Below are positions 1 through 8,643 of a DNA stretch of 64,000 bases, one piece after another. This DNA is from Brevundimonas sp. (GTDB taxonomy: Bacteria; Pseudomonadota; Alphaproteobacteria; Caulobacterales; Caulobacteraceae): NCBI RefSeq assembly GCF_019636155.1, contig NZ_JAHBYB010000002.1, forward strand, positions 62,001 through 126,000, read 5' to 3'. Made by a program: the position numbers and the translations under genes. The first letter of the stretch is position 1. The number at the start of each line of letters is the position of its first letter. The notes under the pieces were generated by a model, which saw only the letters and a program-made list of their open reading frames with translations, was not told the DNA's origin and did not search any database.

Positions 1-635
1 CCAGGACCATGTGCACGATGTTGTCGGTGGCGTCGTGGTCGCCCCAGGTGATGAAGATCTTCTGGCCGTTCAGGGCGTAGGTCCCGTCGCCGTTCGGCGT
101 CGCCGTGGCCGTCAGGGCGCCCAGGTCGGTGCCCGCGTGCGGTTCTGTCAGCACCATGGCTCCGGTCCATTCGCCGCTGACCAGACGCGGCAGCCAGGTC
201 TGCTTCTGCGATTCAGAACCGACCGCCTCCAGCGCCTCGATGGCCGCCAGTGACAGCATGGGGCACAGGCCGAAGGCCATGTTGGCGGCGTGGACGGTCT
301 CATAGGCCGCCAGCTCCAGCGCCTTGGGCAGGCCCTGGCCGCCGGCGTGGGTCGAGGCGGCCAGGCCGGTCCAGCCGCCTTCGACGAACTGGCGATAGGC
401 GTCGGCGAAACCGGGGGCGGCGGTGACGGCGCCGTTGGCGTAGGTCGCGCCCTTCTGGTCGCCGATGCGGTTCAGCGGGGCCAGGACGCCCTCGGAGAAC
501 TGACCCGCCGCCTCCAGCACCGCGTTCAGCACATCGCCGTCGAAGTCGGGAAAGGCCTGGCCCACCAGGGCGTCGGCGCCGGCCACGGAGCGCAGGGCGA
601 AGGCGATGTCACGAAGGGGCGCACGGTAGGTCATG
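1..635 (-). CDS. acyl-CoA dehydrogenase, N-terminal part (cut by window edge)
   Basis: Translating the minus strand from the ATG at 633-635 gives about 211 residues with no stop before the window edge. The N-terminus begins MTYRAPLRDIAFAL, the opening typical of the long (about 590-residue) acyl-CoA dehydrogenases related to DmdC (3-methylmercaptopropionyl-CoA dehydrogenase). Further in are the family motifs TEPHAGTDLGAL and LNGQKIFITWGDHD, the FAD-binding middle-domain region. The enzyme would oxidise an acyl-CoA to the enoyl-CoA in the cytoplasm and pass electrons to ETF; its substrate cannot be told from this part. A strong AGGAG lies about 8 nt before the ATG. The gene is read divergently from cytochrome b561. 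Truncation is only the window edge. Confidence 0.9.
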
Positions 636-740
636 GGGAGGTCTCCTGAGGCGGTCTTCATGCCGTCCGGCCGGTGGGTGTGGCAAGCCGCTTGGCGAAG
701 CGGCGGGCGCAGGGCAAGCTGGCGGCGAACCGGAGGACCC

Positions 741-1289
741 ATGGCCGAACCGCGCGACCGATATTCCGCCGTCTCCCTGACGCTGCACTGGGCCATCGCC
801 GCGCTGGTGGTCGGGCAGATCGTCCTGATCACACTGGCGGAGGGCGCCAGCGGGCCGGATCGCGGTCTGTGGATCATGCTGCACAAGTCCGGCGGGGCGA
901 CGATCCTGGTCCTGACCCTGTTGCGCCTGGGCTGGCGCGTCGCCCATCCGGCCATCCCCCTGCCGGTCTCGACACCGCGATGGCAGCGGGTTGCGGCGCG
1001 CCTCACCCATGTCGCCTTCTATGTCGTCCTGCTGGCCCTGCCGCTGACCGGCTGGCTGGCGGGATCGGCGGCGGGGCGCGGGTTCGAATACTATGGGCTG
1101 TTCGACTGGCCGCTTCTGCCCATCGGCGGCGGGCGTCCGCTGGCGCGCAGCCTGATGGACCTGCACCATGCCCTGCCCAAGCTGCTGTATGTCCTTCTGT
1201 TCCTGCATGTCGCAGGGGCGCTGAAGCATCAGTTGCTGGACCGCGACAATGTGCTGAGGCGGATGCTGCCCTTCCTGCCCGCGCGATGA
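741..1289 (+). CDS. cytochrome b561 family membrane protein
   Basis: This 182-residue protein has four hydrophobic segments and the histidines expected of the prokaryotic cytochrome b561 family: His16 in LTLHWAIA, His48 in MLHKSGG, and further histidines in the MDLHHALPK and LFLHVAGALKHQ stretches near the C-terminus. Family members bind two b-type hemes in the inner membrane and move electrons between quinol or other carriers; some act as superoxide:ubiquinone oxidoreductases. The start at 741 was chosen because GGAGG lies 7-8 nt upstream and family similarity begins at RYSAVSLTLHW; an in-frame upstream ATG would add 36 unrelated residues. The stop overlaps the start of the next gene (ATGA), so the two are probably co-transcribed, although their functions look unrelated. 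Confidence 0.88.
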   Translation: MAEPRDRYSAVSLTLHWAIAALVVGQIVLITLAEGASGPDRGLWIMLHKSGGATILVLTLLRLGWRVAHPAIPLPVSTPRWQRVAARLTHVAFYVVLLALPLTGWLAGSAAGRGFEYYGLFDWPLLPIGGGRPLARSLMDLHHALPKLLYVLLFLHVAGALKHQLLDRDNVLRRMLPFLPAR

Positions 1290-2206
1290 GCGGAGACGGC
1301 GACGCGGCGGCGGTCACGGCCCTGGGGGCGGGCCGTCTGGTCATACTGCCGACCGAGACGGTCTATGGACTGGCGGCGGATGCGGGGAACGCCCAGGCCG
1401 TGGCGGCCATCTTCGAGGCCAAGGGAAGACCGCGCTTCAACCCCCTGATCGCCCACGTTTCCGATGCGGCCCAGGCCGAGGCCATCGCCCGGTTCGACGA
1501 CCGGGCGCGACGCCTGGCTGAAGCCTTCTGGCCTGGACCCCTGACCCTCGTGGCGCCGGTCAGGGACCGCACGGCGGTATGCGATCTGGCGCGCGCGGGG
1601 CTGGACAGCGTGGCGGTGCGGGCGCCGGGCCATGCACGGGCGCGGGCGGTGATCGCCGCCTTCGGACGGCCGGTGGTGGCGCCGTCGGCCAACCGCTCGG
1701 GCCGGCCCAGCCCGACGACCTTTTCCGACGCGGTGGAGGAGACCGGCTTCGCGGCGGCTGCGGCCCTGGACGGCGGCGACTGCGCCGTGGGGGTGGAATC
1801 GACCGTGGTCTCGGTGCTGGACGGGCGGCTGGCCCTGTTGCGTCCCGGCGCGGTGACGCGCGAGGAGATCGAGGCCGTGGCCGGACCGCTGGACGGGGGC
1901 GGGGAGGGACACCGTTCGCCCGGCCGTCTGGCCCTGCACTATGCGCCCGACGCCCCGGTGCGGATCGAGGCGGATCAGGCGCGGCCGGGCGAGATCCTGC
2001 TGGGCTTCGGCCCGGGCGTCGGCGACCCGGCGTTCAGCCTCAGCCCCAGTGGCGACCTGCGCGAGGCGGCGGCTAATCTTTTCAGGCGGTTGCGAGAGGC
2101 GGATCGCCTGAAACCTGAAGGCATCGCCGTGTCGCCCATCCCCCGGACGGGTCTGGGCGAGGCGATCAACGACCGGCTGAGGCGCGCGGCGGGGTTCGTG
2201 GGATAG
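1286..2206 (+). CDS. tsaC: L-threonylcarbamoyladenylate synthase (TsaC/Sua5 type)
   Basis: This 306-residue enzyme makes L-threonylcarbamoyl-AMP from threonine, bicarbonate and ATP, the first step of the t6A37 modification of ANN-decoding tRNAs. The YrdC domain fills the first two thirds: ILPTETVYGLAADA near the N-terminus, KGRPRFNPLIAHV, and VVAPSANRSGRPSPT. A C-terminal part with the linker SPGRLALHYAPDAPV shows that it is the two-domain Sua5 form rather than the short (about 190-residue) TsaC. The start ATG overlaps the TGA of the cytochrome gene by 4 nt and gives the expected N-terminus; longer upstream extensions in this frame are only a shadow of the cytochrome gene. Confidence 0.93.
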   Translation: MSGDGDAAAVTALGAGRLVILPTETVYGLAADAGNAQAVAAIFEAKGRPRFNPLIAHVSDAAQAEAIARFDDRARRLAEAFWPGPLTLVAPVRDRTAVCDLARAGLDSVAVRAPGHARARAVIAAFGRPVVAPSANRSGRPSPTTFSDAVEETGFAAAAALDGGDCAVGVESTVVSVLDGRLALLRPGAVTREEIEAVAGPLDGGGEGHRSPGRLALHYAPDAPVRIEADQARPGEILLGFGPGVGDPAFSLSPSGDLREAAANLFRRLREADRLKPEGIAVSPIPRTGLGEAINDRLRRAAGFVG

Positions 2207-2213
2207 GTTTCCT

Positions 2214-2353
2214 TCTCCCGTTGGGAGAAGGTGGCGGGGCGGATGTCAGTCGGCGTAAGCCGTCACATCATCGGCTGACGGTCGACCCTCACCCTTTCGC
2301 CTTAGCCACTCGCTTCGCTCGCGGAGGCTCAAGCCCTCTCCCAGCGGGAGAGG
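2214..2353. repeat. intergenic palindromic repeat pair
   Basis: The gap between tsaC and bdhA holds two GC-rich hairpins of the form CTTCTCCC-G-TTGGGAGAAG (about 2214-2231) and CCCTCTCCCAGCGGGAGAGGG (about 2333-2353). A third small palindrome, CGCTTCGCTCGCGGAG, lies before the second. The arrangement resembles the repeats at 21941-22090 and 48718-49198, with CTCCC replacing CCCCC. Lying between convergent genes, it could also act as a bidirectional transcription stop. Confidence 0.6.
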
Positions 2354-2360
2354 GATGAGA

Positions 2361-3209
2361 TCACTGCGCCGTCCAGCCGCCGTCGATGGAGAAGTGGGCG
2401 CCGTTGGCGGAGCCGCCCAGGTCGCTGGCCAGATACAGGAACATCCCCGCCAGCTGTTCGGTGGTGACGAATTTCTTGGTCGGCTGCGAGCCCAGGATGA
2501 CGTCCTTCATCACCTGCTCCTTCGACAGGCCGCGCGTGCGGGCCTGGTCGGCGATCTGCTTCTCGACGATCGGGGTCTCGACATAGCCGGGGCAGATGGC
2601 GTTGCAGGTGATGTTGTCCTGGGCGACCTCAAGCGCGACGGTCTTGGTGAAGCCCAGGACGCCGTGCTTGGCCGCGACATAGGCCGACTTGAACGGGCTG
2701 GCGACCAGGCCGTGGGCCGAGGCGACATTGATGATCCGGCCGCGCCCCTGGGCCTTCATGATCGGGATGGCCGCGCGGGTGGCGTAGAAGACCGAGGACA
2801 GGTTGATGGCGATGATCCGTTCCCACTGGTCCGAGGGGAATTTCTCGACCGCCTCGACATGCTGGATCCCGGCGTTGTTGACCAGGATGTCCAGCCGGCC
2901 CAGCTGGTGCTTGGCGTAGGCGACCATGTCGGCCACCTCGTCGCCGCGGGTCATGTCGGCGGCGTGATAGCGGACGCGGACGCCGCAGGAGGCTTCCAGC
3001 TCGGCGCGGGTGCGTTCGATCTCGGCCGGGTCGCCCAGGCCGTTCAGCACGACATCGGCGCCGTGGGCCGCCGCCGCGCGGGCGAAGGCCAGGCCGATGC
3101 CCGAGGTGGAGCCCGAGATCACCGCCACCTGGCCCTTCAGGTCACCGTAGTCGCGGAAGGGAAGGGTCTGGTCGTCGGCGTCTCCGCCGCGCTTGGGCCA
3201 CTGGAACAT
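2361..3209 (-). CDS. bdhA: 3-hydroxybutyrate dehydrogenase
   Basis: This 282-residue short-chain dehydrogenase should interconvert (R)-3-hydroxybutyrate and acetoacetate with NAD(H), the step that feeds degraded polyhydroxybutyrate into central metabolism. Visible SDR landmarks are the nucleotide-binding SGSTSGIGLAFA (about residues 32-43), the NNAG motif, the catalytic Ser in NVASAHGLVASP, YVAAK with the catalytic Tyr and Lys, and CPGYVETPIVEKQI. The stretch SAHGLVASPFKSAYVAAKHG and the lid motif QPTKKFVT are typical of D-3-hydroxybutyrate dehydrogenases and separate it from FabG-like SDRs. It is about 20 residues longer than usual at the N-terminus. A GCTAGGCT box about 32-43 nt upstream of the start (3241-3252, minus strand) may be its -10 element. 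Confidence 0.9.
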   Translation of the reverse strand: MFQWPKRGGDADDQTLPFRDYGDLKGQVAVISGSTSGIGLAFARAAAAHGADVVLNGLGDPAEIERTRAELEASCGVRVRYHAADMTRGDEVADMVAYAKHQLGRLDILVNNAGIQHVEAVEKFPSDQWERIIAINLSSVFYATRAAIPIMKAQGRGRIINVASAHGLVASPFKSAYVAAKHGVLGFTKTVALEVAQDNITCNAICPGYVETPIVEKQIADQARTRGLSKEQVMKDVILGSQPTKKFVTTEQLAGMFLYLASDLGGSANGAHFSIDGGWTAQ

Positions 3210-3290
3210 GGATCGTCCGGAAAAGGAGTCGTCTCTGGACCCGCAGCCTAGCGGGTCGGCGGGGCGATGGCGACAGGGGGGGGCGGAATT

Positions 3291-4055
3291 TCACCCTCTG
3301 GTGAATACCCACTCGGCCTCGGTGGAAAGCGCGGGCTGATGGACGTAGCCGTCGCGGTCGAAACCCTTCAGATCGTGGGACCGTTCGATCCGGTTCTCGA
3401 TGATCCAGCGGGCCATGGCCCCGCGCGCCCGCTTGGCGAAGAAGGAGACGATCCGGGTCTCGCCGTCCTTGGCCTCACGGAAATGGCAGGTGACGACCGG
3501 CAGCTTCAGGGCGCGGGCGTCGACGGCGCCGAAATACTCCTGGCTGGCCAGGTTGATCAGCACGGGTTCGACATGACCCTCGGCGTCGGCGTTCAACTGC
3601 TGCGAGATGCGGTCGCCCCAATAGTCATAGAGGCTGGCGCCGCGCCGGGTCTTCAGCCGGGTTCCCATTTCCAGCCGATAGGGCTGGATGCGGTCCAGCG
3701 GCCGCAGCAGGCCGTAGAGACCCGACAGGATGCGAAGGCGATCCTGGGCCCAGTCGAGGTCGGCGGGCGACAGGCCGCGCGCGTCCAGCCCCTGATAGAC
3801 GTCGCCGGCGAAGGCCAGGGCGGCCTGGACGCCGATGTCCGTCGCTTCCGGGTCGAAGGCCTTGAACCGGGCCTGGTTCAGCTTGGCCAGGTCGTCGGAA
3901 ATCCCCATCAGCCGGCGCAGGTCGGCCTGGGTCTGTCGCCGCGCGGTCTTCAGCAGGGTCGCGGTCTCGTCGCGAAGGCGCGGCTGGGTCGCCGGCAGGT
4001 CGGCGGGTGGTTCGGTGAAGTCCAGCCGCTTGGCCGGTGACAGGACGATCAACAT
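3291..4055 (-). CDS. yaaA: YaaA (DUF328/UPF0246) peroxide-stress protein
   Basis: This 254-residue protein has the full length of the YaaA family. In E. coli, YaaA lowers intracellular free iron during peroxide stress and so limits DNA damage; the fold has been linked to DNA binding. Family landmarks are the N-terminal MLIVLSPAKRLDF, AFAGDVYQGLDA, LRILSGLYGLLRPLD, YRLEMGTRL, YDYWGD and INLASQEYF. The start at 4055 matches the family N-terminus exactly; the much longer in-frame extension upstream is antisense to the next gene and unsupported. A CTAGAC box (4065-4070, minus strand) lies about 10 nt before the ATG with no clear Shine-Dalgarno, suggesting a leaderless transcript. Confidence 0.92.
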   Translation of the reverse strand: MLIVLSPAKRLDFTEPPADLPATQPRLRDETATLLKTARRQTQADLRRLMGISDDLAKLNQARFKAFDPEATDIGVQAALAFAGDVYQGLDARGLSPADLDWAQDRLRILSGLYGLLRPLDRIQPYRLEMGTRLKTRRGASLYDYWGDRISQQLNADAEGHVEPVLINLASQEYFGAVDARALKLPVVTCHFREAKDGETRIVSFFAKRARGAMARWIIENRIERSHDLKGFDRDGYVHQPALSTEAEWVFTRG

Positions 4056-4153
4056 GGGCCGGCTGTCTAGGCCGGTTCGGCGACGGTTTGAAGGGTCGGC
4101 GCCGGGATCGTTATCGGGCGGGGTCAGGATGTGAGGAGGGGCGACGCCGGTAT

Positions 4154-4909
4154 TTAGCCGACCAGCCTGGCCCGCTCCTCGGGCGTCAGCCGGCGCCAGC
4201 AGCCTTCGGGCAGGTCGCCCAGGTCCAGGGAGCCGATGCGGATGCGCTGGAGATCGGTGACGGTCAGGCCGACCAGGTCGCACATGCGGCGGATCTGGCG
4301 TTTGCGCCCCTCGCGCAGGATGAAGCGCAGGCGCTGCGGTTCGATCCGGGTGACCTTCGCCGGTTTCAGGACGCGGCCGTCCAGCGACAGGCCGTGACGC
4401 AACTGATCCAGCCTGCGCTCGGTGACGTCGCCCGAGACGCGGACCAGATATTCCTTGTCCAGGTCGGAGTCCGGCCCGATCACCGCCTTGGCCACCACCC
4501 CGTCGGACGACAGCAGCAGCAGGCCGCGCGAATCCTCGTCCAGCCGGCCGATGGGGGGAAGGGAGGCGTCCGAGGGCACGGCGCGCGAGCCGTCCATGGC
4601 GTTGGCGGCGGTCAGCAGGCGCACGGCCGGAACCTTGCCCGGCTCTGGCTGGCCCGAAACATAGCCCATGGGCTTGTGCAGGACGATGGTGACCGCCGCG
4701 TCCAGGGCGCCGGTCGCGCCGTCGTTCAGCGTCAGGGTCTGGCCCGGCAGGATCTTGCGGCCGGCGTCGGTGACGATCTCGCCGTCGATGCTGACCAGGC
4801 CGTCGGCGATCAGCCCCTCGGCCTCGCGCCGCGAACAGACGCCCGACTGGCCCAGCCATTTGTTGATCCGGACCGGCTCGGCGCCGTCATAGGTGCGGGT
4901 CCAGGCCAT
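4154..4909 (-). CDS. rluF: RsuA/RluB/RluF-family rRNA pseudouridine synthase, RluF-like
   Basis: This 251-residue protein has an N-terminal S4 RNA-binding domain (RINKWLGQSGVCSRREAEGLI, about residues 14-34, first 20 shown in part by RINKWLGQSG) and a pseudouridine synthase catalytic domain with GRLDEDSRGLLLLSSDG, whose Asp near residue 122 is the catalytic one. The C-terminal LREGRKRQIRRMCDLVG is diagnostic of the RsuA/RluB/RluE/RluF branch. Details such as DKEYLVRV and ITDLQRIRI-like spacing best match RluF, which modifies U2604 (and U2605) of E. coli 23S rRNA; RluB remains possible. The start codon overlaps the stop of the upstream DUF938 gene by 1 nt, so the two form an operon. Confidence 0.8.
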   Translation of the reverse strand: MAWTRTYDGAEPVRINKWLGQSGVCSRREAEGLIADGLVSIDGEIVTDAGRKILPGQTLTLNDGATGALDAAVTIVLHKPMGYVSGQPEPGKVPAVRLLTAANAMDGSRAVPSDASLPPIGRLDEDSRGLLLLSSDGVVAKAVIGPDSDLDKEYLVRVSGDVTERRLDQLRHGLSLDGRVLKPAKVTRIEPQRLRFILREGRKRQIRRMCDLVGLTVTDLQRIRIGSLDLGDLPEGCWRRLTPEERARLVG

Positions 4910-5541
4910 CAGACGCGCCGGAACAGAAGGCTGAGGTTATTGGCGGGCATGGCGACCCGCAGTGTGCGGGCCAGGCCGTGGTCTTGCGCCAGGGCGTCGA
5001 CATCGGCGACGTCGCGCAGGCCCCAGGCGGGATCGCGCCGTTTCAGGTCGGCGTCGAAGGCCAGGTTGGACGGGGCGGTCTCCACGCCGGCTTCCCGATA
5101 GGGACCATACAGATAAAGCAGGCCGCCCGGCGCCAGGGCGCGCCCGGCCAGGGTCATCAGTCCCTGGGCCGCCGCCCAGGGACTGATGTGGATCATGTTG
5201 ATGCAGACCAGGGCGTCGAACGGGCCGGCGGGCCAGGTCGCCGGGTCCAGGGCGTCGAGAGCCAGGGGCGGGGCCAGGTTGGGCGGCCCCTTCGCCCCGC
5301 GCCAGGCGGCGATGGAGGCGCGGGCCTCGGCGCCGGGGTCGCTGGGGGTCCAGTCCAGGCCGGGCAGGGCGGTCGAGAAGGCCAGGGCGTGCTGGCCCGA
5401 TCCGGCCGCGATCTCCAGCACCCGGCCCCGCGCCGGAAGGTGGGCGCGCAGGATCGAAAGGATCGGCCCGGCGTTGCGCGCCGCCGCGGGCGAAGCCAGG
5501 GCGCCGTCGGGCGGGGCGGCGAAAGGATCTTGAGTCTGCAC
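4909..5541 (-). CDS. DUF938 SAM-dependent methyltransferase-like protein
   Basis: This 210-residue protein matches the DUF938 family, class I methyltransferase-like proteins of unknown substrate. SAM-binding motif I is VLEIAAGSGQHALAFS (about residues 41-56). CINMIHISPW and the LAPGGLLYLYGPY strand region follow, both characteristic of DUF938. The gene is first in a two-gene operon with the pseudouridine synthase, with TGA and ATG overlapping. Whether it acts on RNA, on lipid or on a small molecule cannot be said. The start at 5541 gives the usual DUF938 N-terminus, in which a short Ala/Pro-rich stretch precedes ARNAGPIL. Confidence 0.82.
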   Translation of the reverse strand: MQTQDPFAAPPDGALASPAAARNAGPILSILRAHLPARGRVLEIAAGSGQHALAFSTALPGLDWTPSDPGAEARASIAAWRGAKGPPNLAPPLALDALDPATWPAGPFDALVCINMIHISPWAAAQGLMTLAGRALAPGGLLYLYGPYREAGVETAPSNLAFDADLKRRDPAWGLRDVADVDALAQDHGLARTLRVAMPANNLSLLFRRV

Positions 5542-5627
5542 AGCGTTCCGATAGCCGCCGGAAGCGCGGGCGAAAAGTGCGCATCGACCACGGGCGGCCG
5601 CTCGCGCAGGGTTGAAACGTGCGCCGG

Positions 5628-5656
5628 TTGACGCGGCGTCGGCTTGGGTGTCTTAG
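5628..5656 (+). promoter_or_regulatory. candidate pckG promoter
   Basis: TTGACG at 5628-5633 matches the Caulobacter -35 consensus. It is followed after 17 nt by TCTTAG (5651-5656), a weak -10. Two TGAAAC half-sites (around 5613 and 5661) flank it and could be regulator contacts. This is a pattern match only. Confidence 0.3.
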
Positions 5657-5742
5657 GCCTGAAACATCGCGTGATGATCTCGCGCGGAGGAAGGGCCCAG
5701 GACGGCGCAAGACCGCCGGGCCGCACGTTCAGGAGCGTCATC

Positions 5743-7587
5743 GTGACTCAATCGATCCCCGGCCTTCATCCGGCCCCGACCCGCCATGCCCAGCTCGTCC
5801 AGTGGGTCGAGCAGATCGCGGCCCTGACCAGGCCCGCCCGCGTCCATTGGTGCGACGGGTCCGAGGCCGAGACGGCGGCGATCGCGGCGGACCTGATCGA
5901 GAAGGGGACGCTGAAGGCCCTGGACCCGGCCAAGCGGCCCGGCTGCTACTACGCCGCCTCGGACCCCAAGGATGTGGCGCGTGTCGAGAGCCGCACCTTC
6001 ATCTGCTCGGAAAACGAGATCGACGCCGGCCCGACCAACAACTGGGCCGACCCGGCCGGAATGCGTGACCGGCTGGACGGGCTGTTCGACGGCTGCATGG
6101 CCGGGCGGACGATGTATGTCGTGCCCTTCTGCATGGGTCCGCTGGGGTCGAAGATCAGCGCCCTGGGCGTCGAGATCACCGACAGCGGCTATGTCGCCGT
6201 CTCGATGGGAGTCATGACCCGGATGGGCAAGGCGGCGCTGGACCTGCTGGGTGACGACGGCTCCTTCGTGCCGGCGGTGCACACCCTGGGGGCGCCCCTG
6301 GCCGAGGGCCAGGCCGATGTTCCGTGGCCCTGCAACGACGAGAAATGGATCGTCCATTTCCCCGAGACGCGGGAAATCTGGTCCTATGGCTCGGGCTATG
6401 GCGGCAACGCCCTGCTGGGCAAGAAATGCTACGCCCTGCGCATCGCCTCGATCATGGCCCGGGACGAGGGCTGGCTGGCCGAGCACATGCTGATCCTGAA
6501 GCTGACCAGCCCGGAGGGTCGGTCGAAATATGTGGCGGCCGCCTTCCCCAGCGCCTGCGGCAAGACCAACCTGGCCATGCTGCAGCCGGCCCTGCCGGGC
6601 TGGAAGGCCGAGACGATCGGCGATGACATCGCCTGGATGCGCTTCGGTGAGGACGGCCGCCTGTATGCGGTCAACCCCGAGGCCGGCTTCTTCGGCGTGG
6701 CGCCGGGCACCAGCCGCAACACCAACCAGAACGCCCTGGCGACCCTGACGCGCAACACCGTCTTCACCAATACGGCCCTGACCGCCGATGGCGACGTCTG
6801 GTGGGAAGGTCTGACCAAGGAAGCGCCCGAAGGCCTGACCAACTGGAAGGGCCAGCCGCACGATCCGGCCTCGGGCGAGCCGGCGGCCCACCCGAACTCG
6901 CGCTTCGCCGCCCCGGCGCACCAGTGCCCGACCATCGCCCCGGAATGGGAAGACCCCAAGGGCGTGCCGATCGACGCCATCCTGTTCGGCGGGCGCCGGG
7001 CCAGCGCGGTGCCGCTGGTGACCGAGGCCTTCGACTGGGAGCACGGGGTGTTCATGGGCTCGACCGTCGCCTCGGAAGGCACGGCGGCGGCCGAGAACAA
7101 GGTCGGCGAACTGCGCCGCGATCCTTTCGCCATGCTGCCCTTCTGCGGCTACAACATGGGCGACTATTTCGCCCACTGGCTGAAGATGGGCGAGGGCCGC
7201 GACCCGGCGAAACTGCCGCGCATGTTCTTCGTCAACTGGTTCCGAAAGGGCGACGACGGCAAGTTCGTCTGGCCCGGTTTCGGCGACAACGCCCGCGTCC
7301 TGAAGTGGATCGCCGAGCGGATCGACGGAACGGCCGAGGCCCTGGACACCCCGGTCGGCCGGGTGCCGTCGCGCGAGGCGCTGGACCTGTCCGGCCTGGA
7401 CCTGAGCGAGGCGCAGCTGGAGACCCTGCTGACCGTCGACGCCGAGGTCTGGACCGAGGAGGCGGCCCTGATCCCGGAATTCTACGCCCAGTTCGAGGAC
7501 CGGCTGCCGGCCGCCCTGTGGGGCCAGCACGAGGCCCTGACCCGTCGCCTGGACGAGGCGCGGGCCGCGGCCCTGGCGGCCGAATAG
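5743..7587 (+). CDS. pckG: phosphoenolpyruvate carboxykinase (GTP)
   Basis: This 614-residue enzyme decarboxylates and phosphorylates oxaloacetate to PEP with GTP, the entry step of gluconeogenesis from TCA acids. It belongs to the GTP class, not the ATP class: visible are the GTP-PEPCK P-loop FPSACGKTN with its reactive Cys (about residues 266-274), [31 protein letters not shown], and EGGF-type [14 protein letters not shown], all hallmarks of PckG, and the roughly 600-residue length fits. The GTG at 5743 was chosen because AGGAGC ends 6 nt before it and the family N-terminus starts there; the ATG at 5644 would add 33 unrelated residues. It stands alone, with a ThiO-like gene following. Confidence 0.95.
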   Translation: MTQSIPGLHPAPTRHAQLVQWVEQIAALTRPARVHWCDGSEAETAAIAADLIEKGTLKALDPAKRPGCYYAASDPKDVARVESRTFICSENEIDAGPTNNWADPAGMRDRLDGLFDGCMAGRTMYVVPFCMGPLGSKISALGVEITDSGYVAVSMGVMTRMGKAALDLLGDDGSFVPAVHTLGAPLAEGQADVPWPCNDEKWIVHFPETREIWSYGSGYGGNALLGKKCYALRIASIMARDEGWLAEHMLILKLTSPEGRSKYVAAAFPSACGKTNLAMLQPALPGWKAETIGDDIAWMRFGEDGRLYAVNPEAGFFGVAPGTSRNTNQNALATLTRNTVFTNTALTADGDVWWEGLTKEAPEGLTNWKGQPHDPASGEPAAHPNSRFAAPAHQCPTIAPEWEDPKGVPIDAILFGGRRASAVPLVTEAFDWEHGVFMGSTVASEGTAAAENKVGELRRDPFAMLPFCGYNMGDYFAHWLKMGEGRDPAKLPRMFFVNWFRKGDDGKFVWPGFGDNARVLKWIAERIDGTAEALDTPVGRVPSREALDLSGLDLSEAQLETLLTVDAEVWTEEAALIPEFYAQFEDRLPAALWGQHEALTRRLDEARAAALAAE

Positions 7588-7626
7588 GGGCTTGATCCGG
7601 ACGCCGCGCGGGTCGAAGGACCGGGC

Positions 7627-8631
7627 GTGGCGTCTTCAACGGACAGGGTGATCATCGGCGGCGGGGTGCTGGGCCTGTGCACGGCCGCCGTCCTGGCGCG
7701 GCGCGGCCATGCGGTGACCCTGGTTGATCCCGGCGGGCCCAACGCATCCTCGGTGGCGGCGGGCATGATCGCCCCGGCCATGGAGGCGGCGGTCGAGGCC
7801 GTCGATCCGGCCCGCGCCGAACTGTTCCGCGCCGCCGCCGCCCTGTGGCCCGCGTTCGCCGTCGAGCAGGGAATTTCTCTGGTCGAGGCCGACGCCGAGT
7901 GGCGCGGCGAGGGCGCCGAGGTGATCGCGCGACGGCTGAAGGCCCTGGGGTTCACAGCCGAGATAACCGCGACCGGGGTCCGGGCGCCGCAGGACATGCG
8001 GCTGTCGCCCGAGGCGGCGATGGCGCGCCTGGGCCGCCCCCTGAAGCGGATCGAAGGACGGGTCGCGCGGATCGCGCCGGACGGCGACGGCTGGCGGATG
8101 GAGCTGGATGACGGGCGCGGACTTCGGACCGATGGTCTGGTCCTGGCCCTGGGCGTCGGAGCGCCGCCGGAAGGACTGCCGGCCGGGGCGCGGGCGGCCG
8201 TGGAGGCGGTGCGGCCGGTGCGGGGCCAGATCGGTCGGATCGCCGAGGCCCTGAGCGACCGGACGCTGAGGGGGTCGGGCGGCTATGTCACCCCGGTGGA
8301 TGGGGGCGTGGTCCTGGGCGCCACCATGGAGGAGGGGCGGCGCGACCTGACGCCCGACCCCGATGTCGCGGAACGGCTGCGCCGGGCAGGCGAGACCCTG
8401 CTGGGGCGGCCGCTGGACCCGTCCGTGATCGACTGGCGGGTGGGGGTGCGGGGGGCGTCGCCGGACGGCCTGCCCCTGACGGGCCTGGTCGCGCCGGGCC
8501 TGGCCGCGGCCCTGGCGCCGCGTCGCAACGGCTGGCTGATGGGGCCGCTGGTCGGGACGGTGGTCGCCGACGCCCTGGAGGGCCGCGCGCCGCGCGAGGC
8601 GGCGGCGGCCCTGGACCCGCTCAGGATCTGA
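7627..8631 (+). CDS. FAD-dependent amine/glycine oxidase-like protein (ThiO-like)
   Basis: This 334-residue flavoprotein of the DAO family has an N-terminal Rossmann motif VIIGGGVLGLCTAAVLARRG (about residues 8-27) followed by VTLVDPGGPNASSVAAGMIAP, the FAD-binding and substrate-proximal stretch typical of ThiO/glycine oxidase and D-amino-acid oxidase. The C-terminal WRVGVRGASPDGLPLTG is where family members have the R-x-x-S/T-P-D-G-LP motif. Its reaction would be oxidation of glycine or a D-amino acid to the imine plus H2O2, possibly for thiazole synthesis; no other thi gene is nearby, so the pathway is not assigned. The GTG start has AAGGA 6 nt upstream. Confidence 0.75.
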   Translation: MASSTDRVIIGGGVLGLCTAAVLARRGHAVTLVDPGGPNASSVAAGMIAPAMEAAVEAVDPARAELFRAAAALWPAFAVEQGISLVEADAEWRGEGAEVIARRLKALGFTAEITATGVRAPQDMRLSPEAAMARLGRPLKRIEGRVARIAPDGDGWRMELDDGRGLRTDGLVLALGVGAPPEGLPAGARAAVEAVRPVRGQIGRIAEALSDRTLRGSGGYVTPVDGGVVLGATMEEGRRDLTPDPDVAERLRRAGETLLGRPLDPSVIDWRVGVRGASPDGLPLTGLVAPGLAAALAPRRNGWLMGPLVGTVVADALEGRAPREAAAALDPLRI

Positions 8632-8643
8632 CGACGGTCGGTC

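Noticed and set aside
5653-7530. 625-codon open frame on the minus strand opposite pckG
   Set aside because: Antisense shadow of a clear PEP carboxykinase gene.
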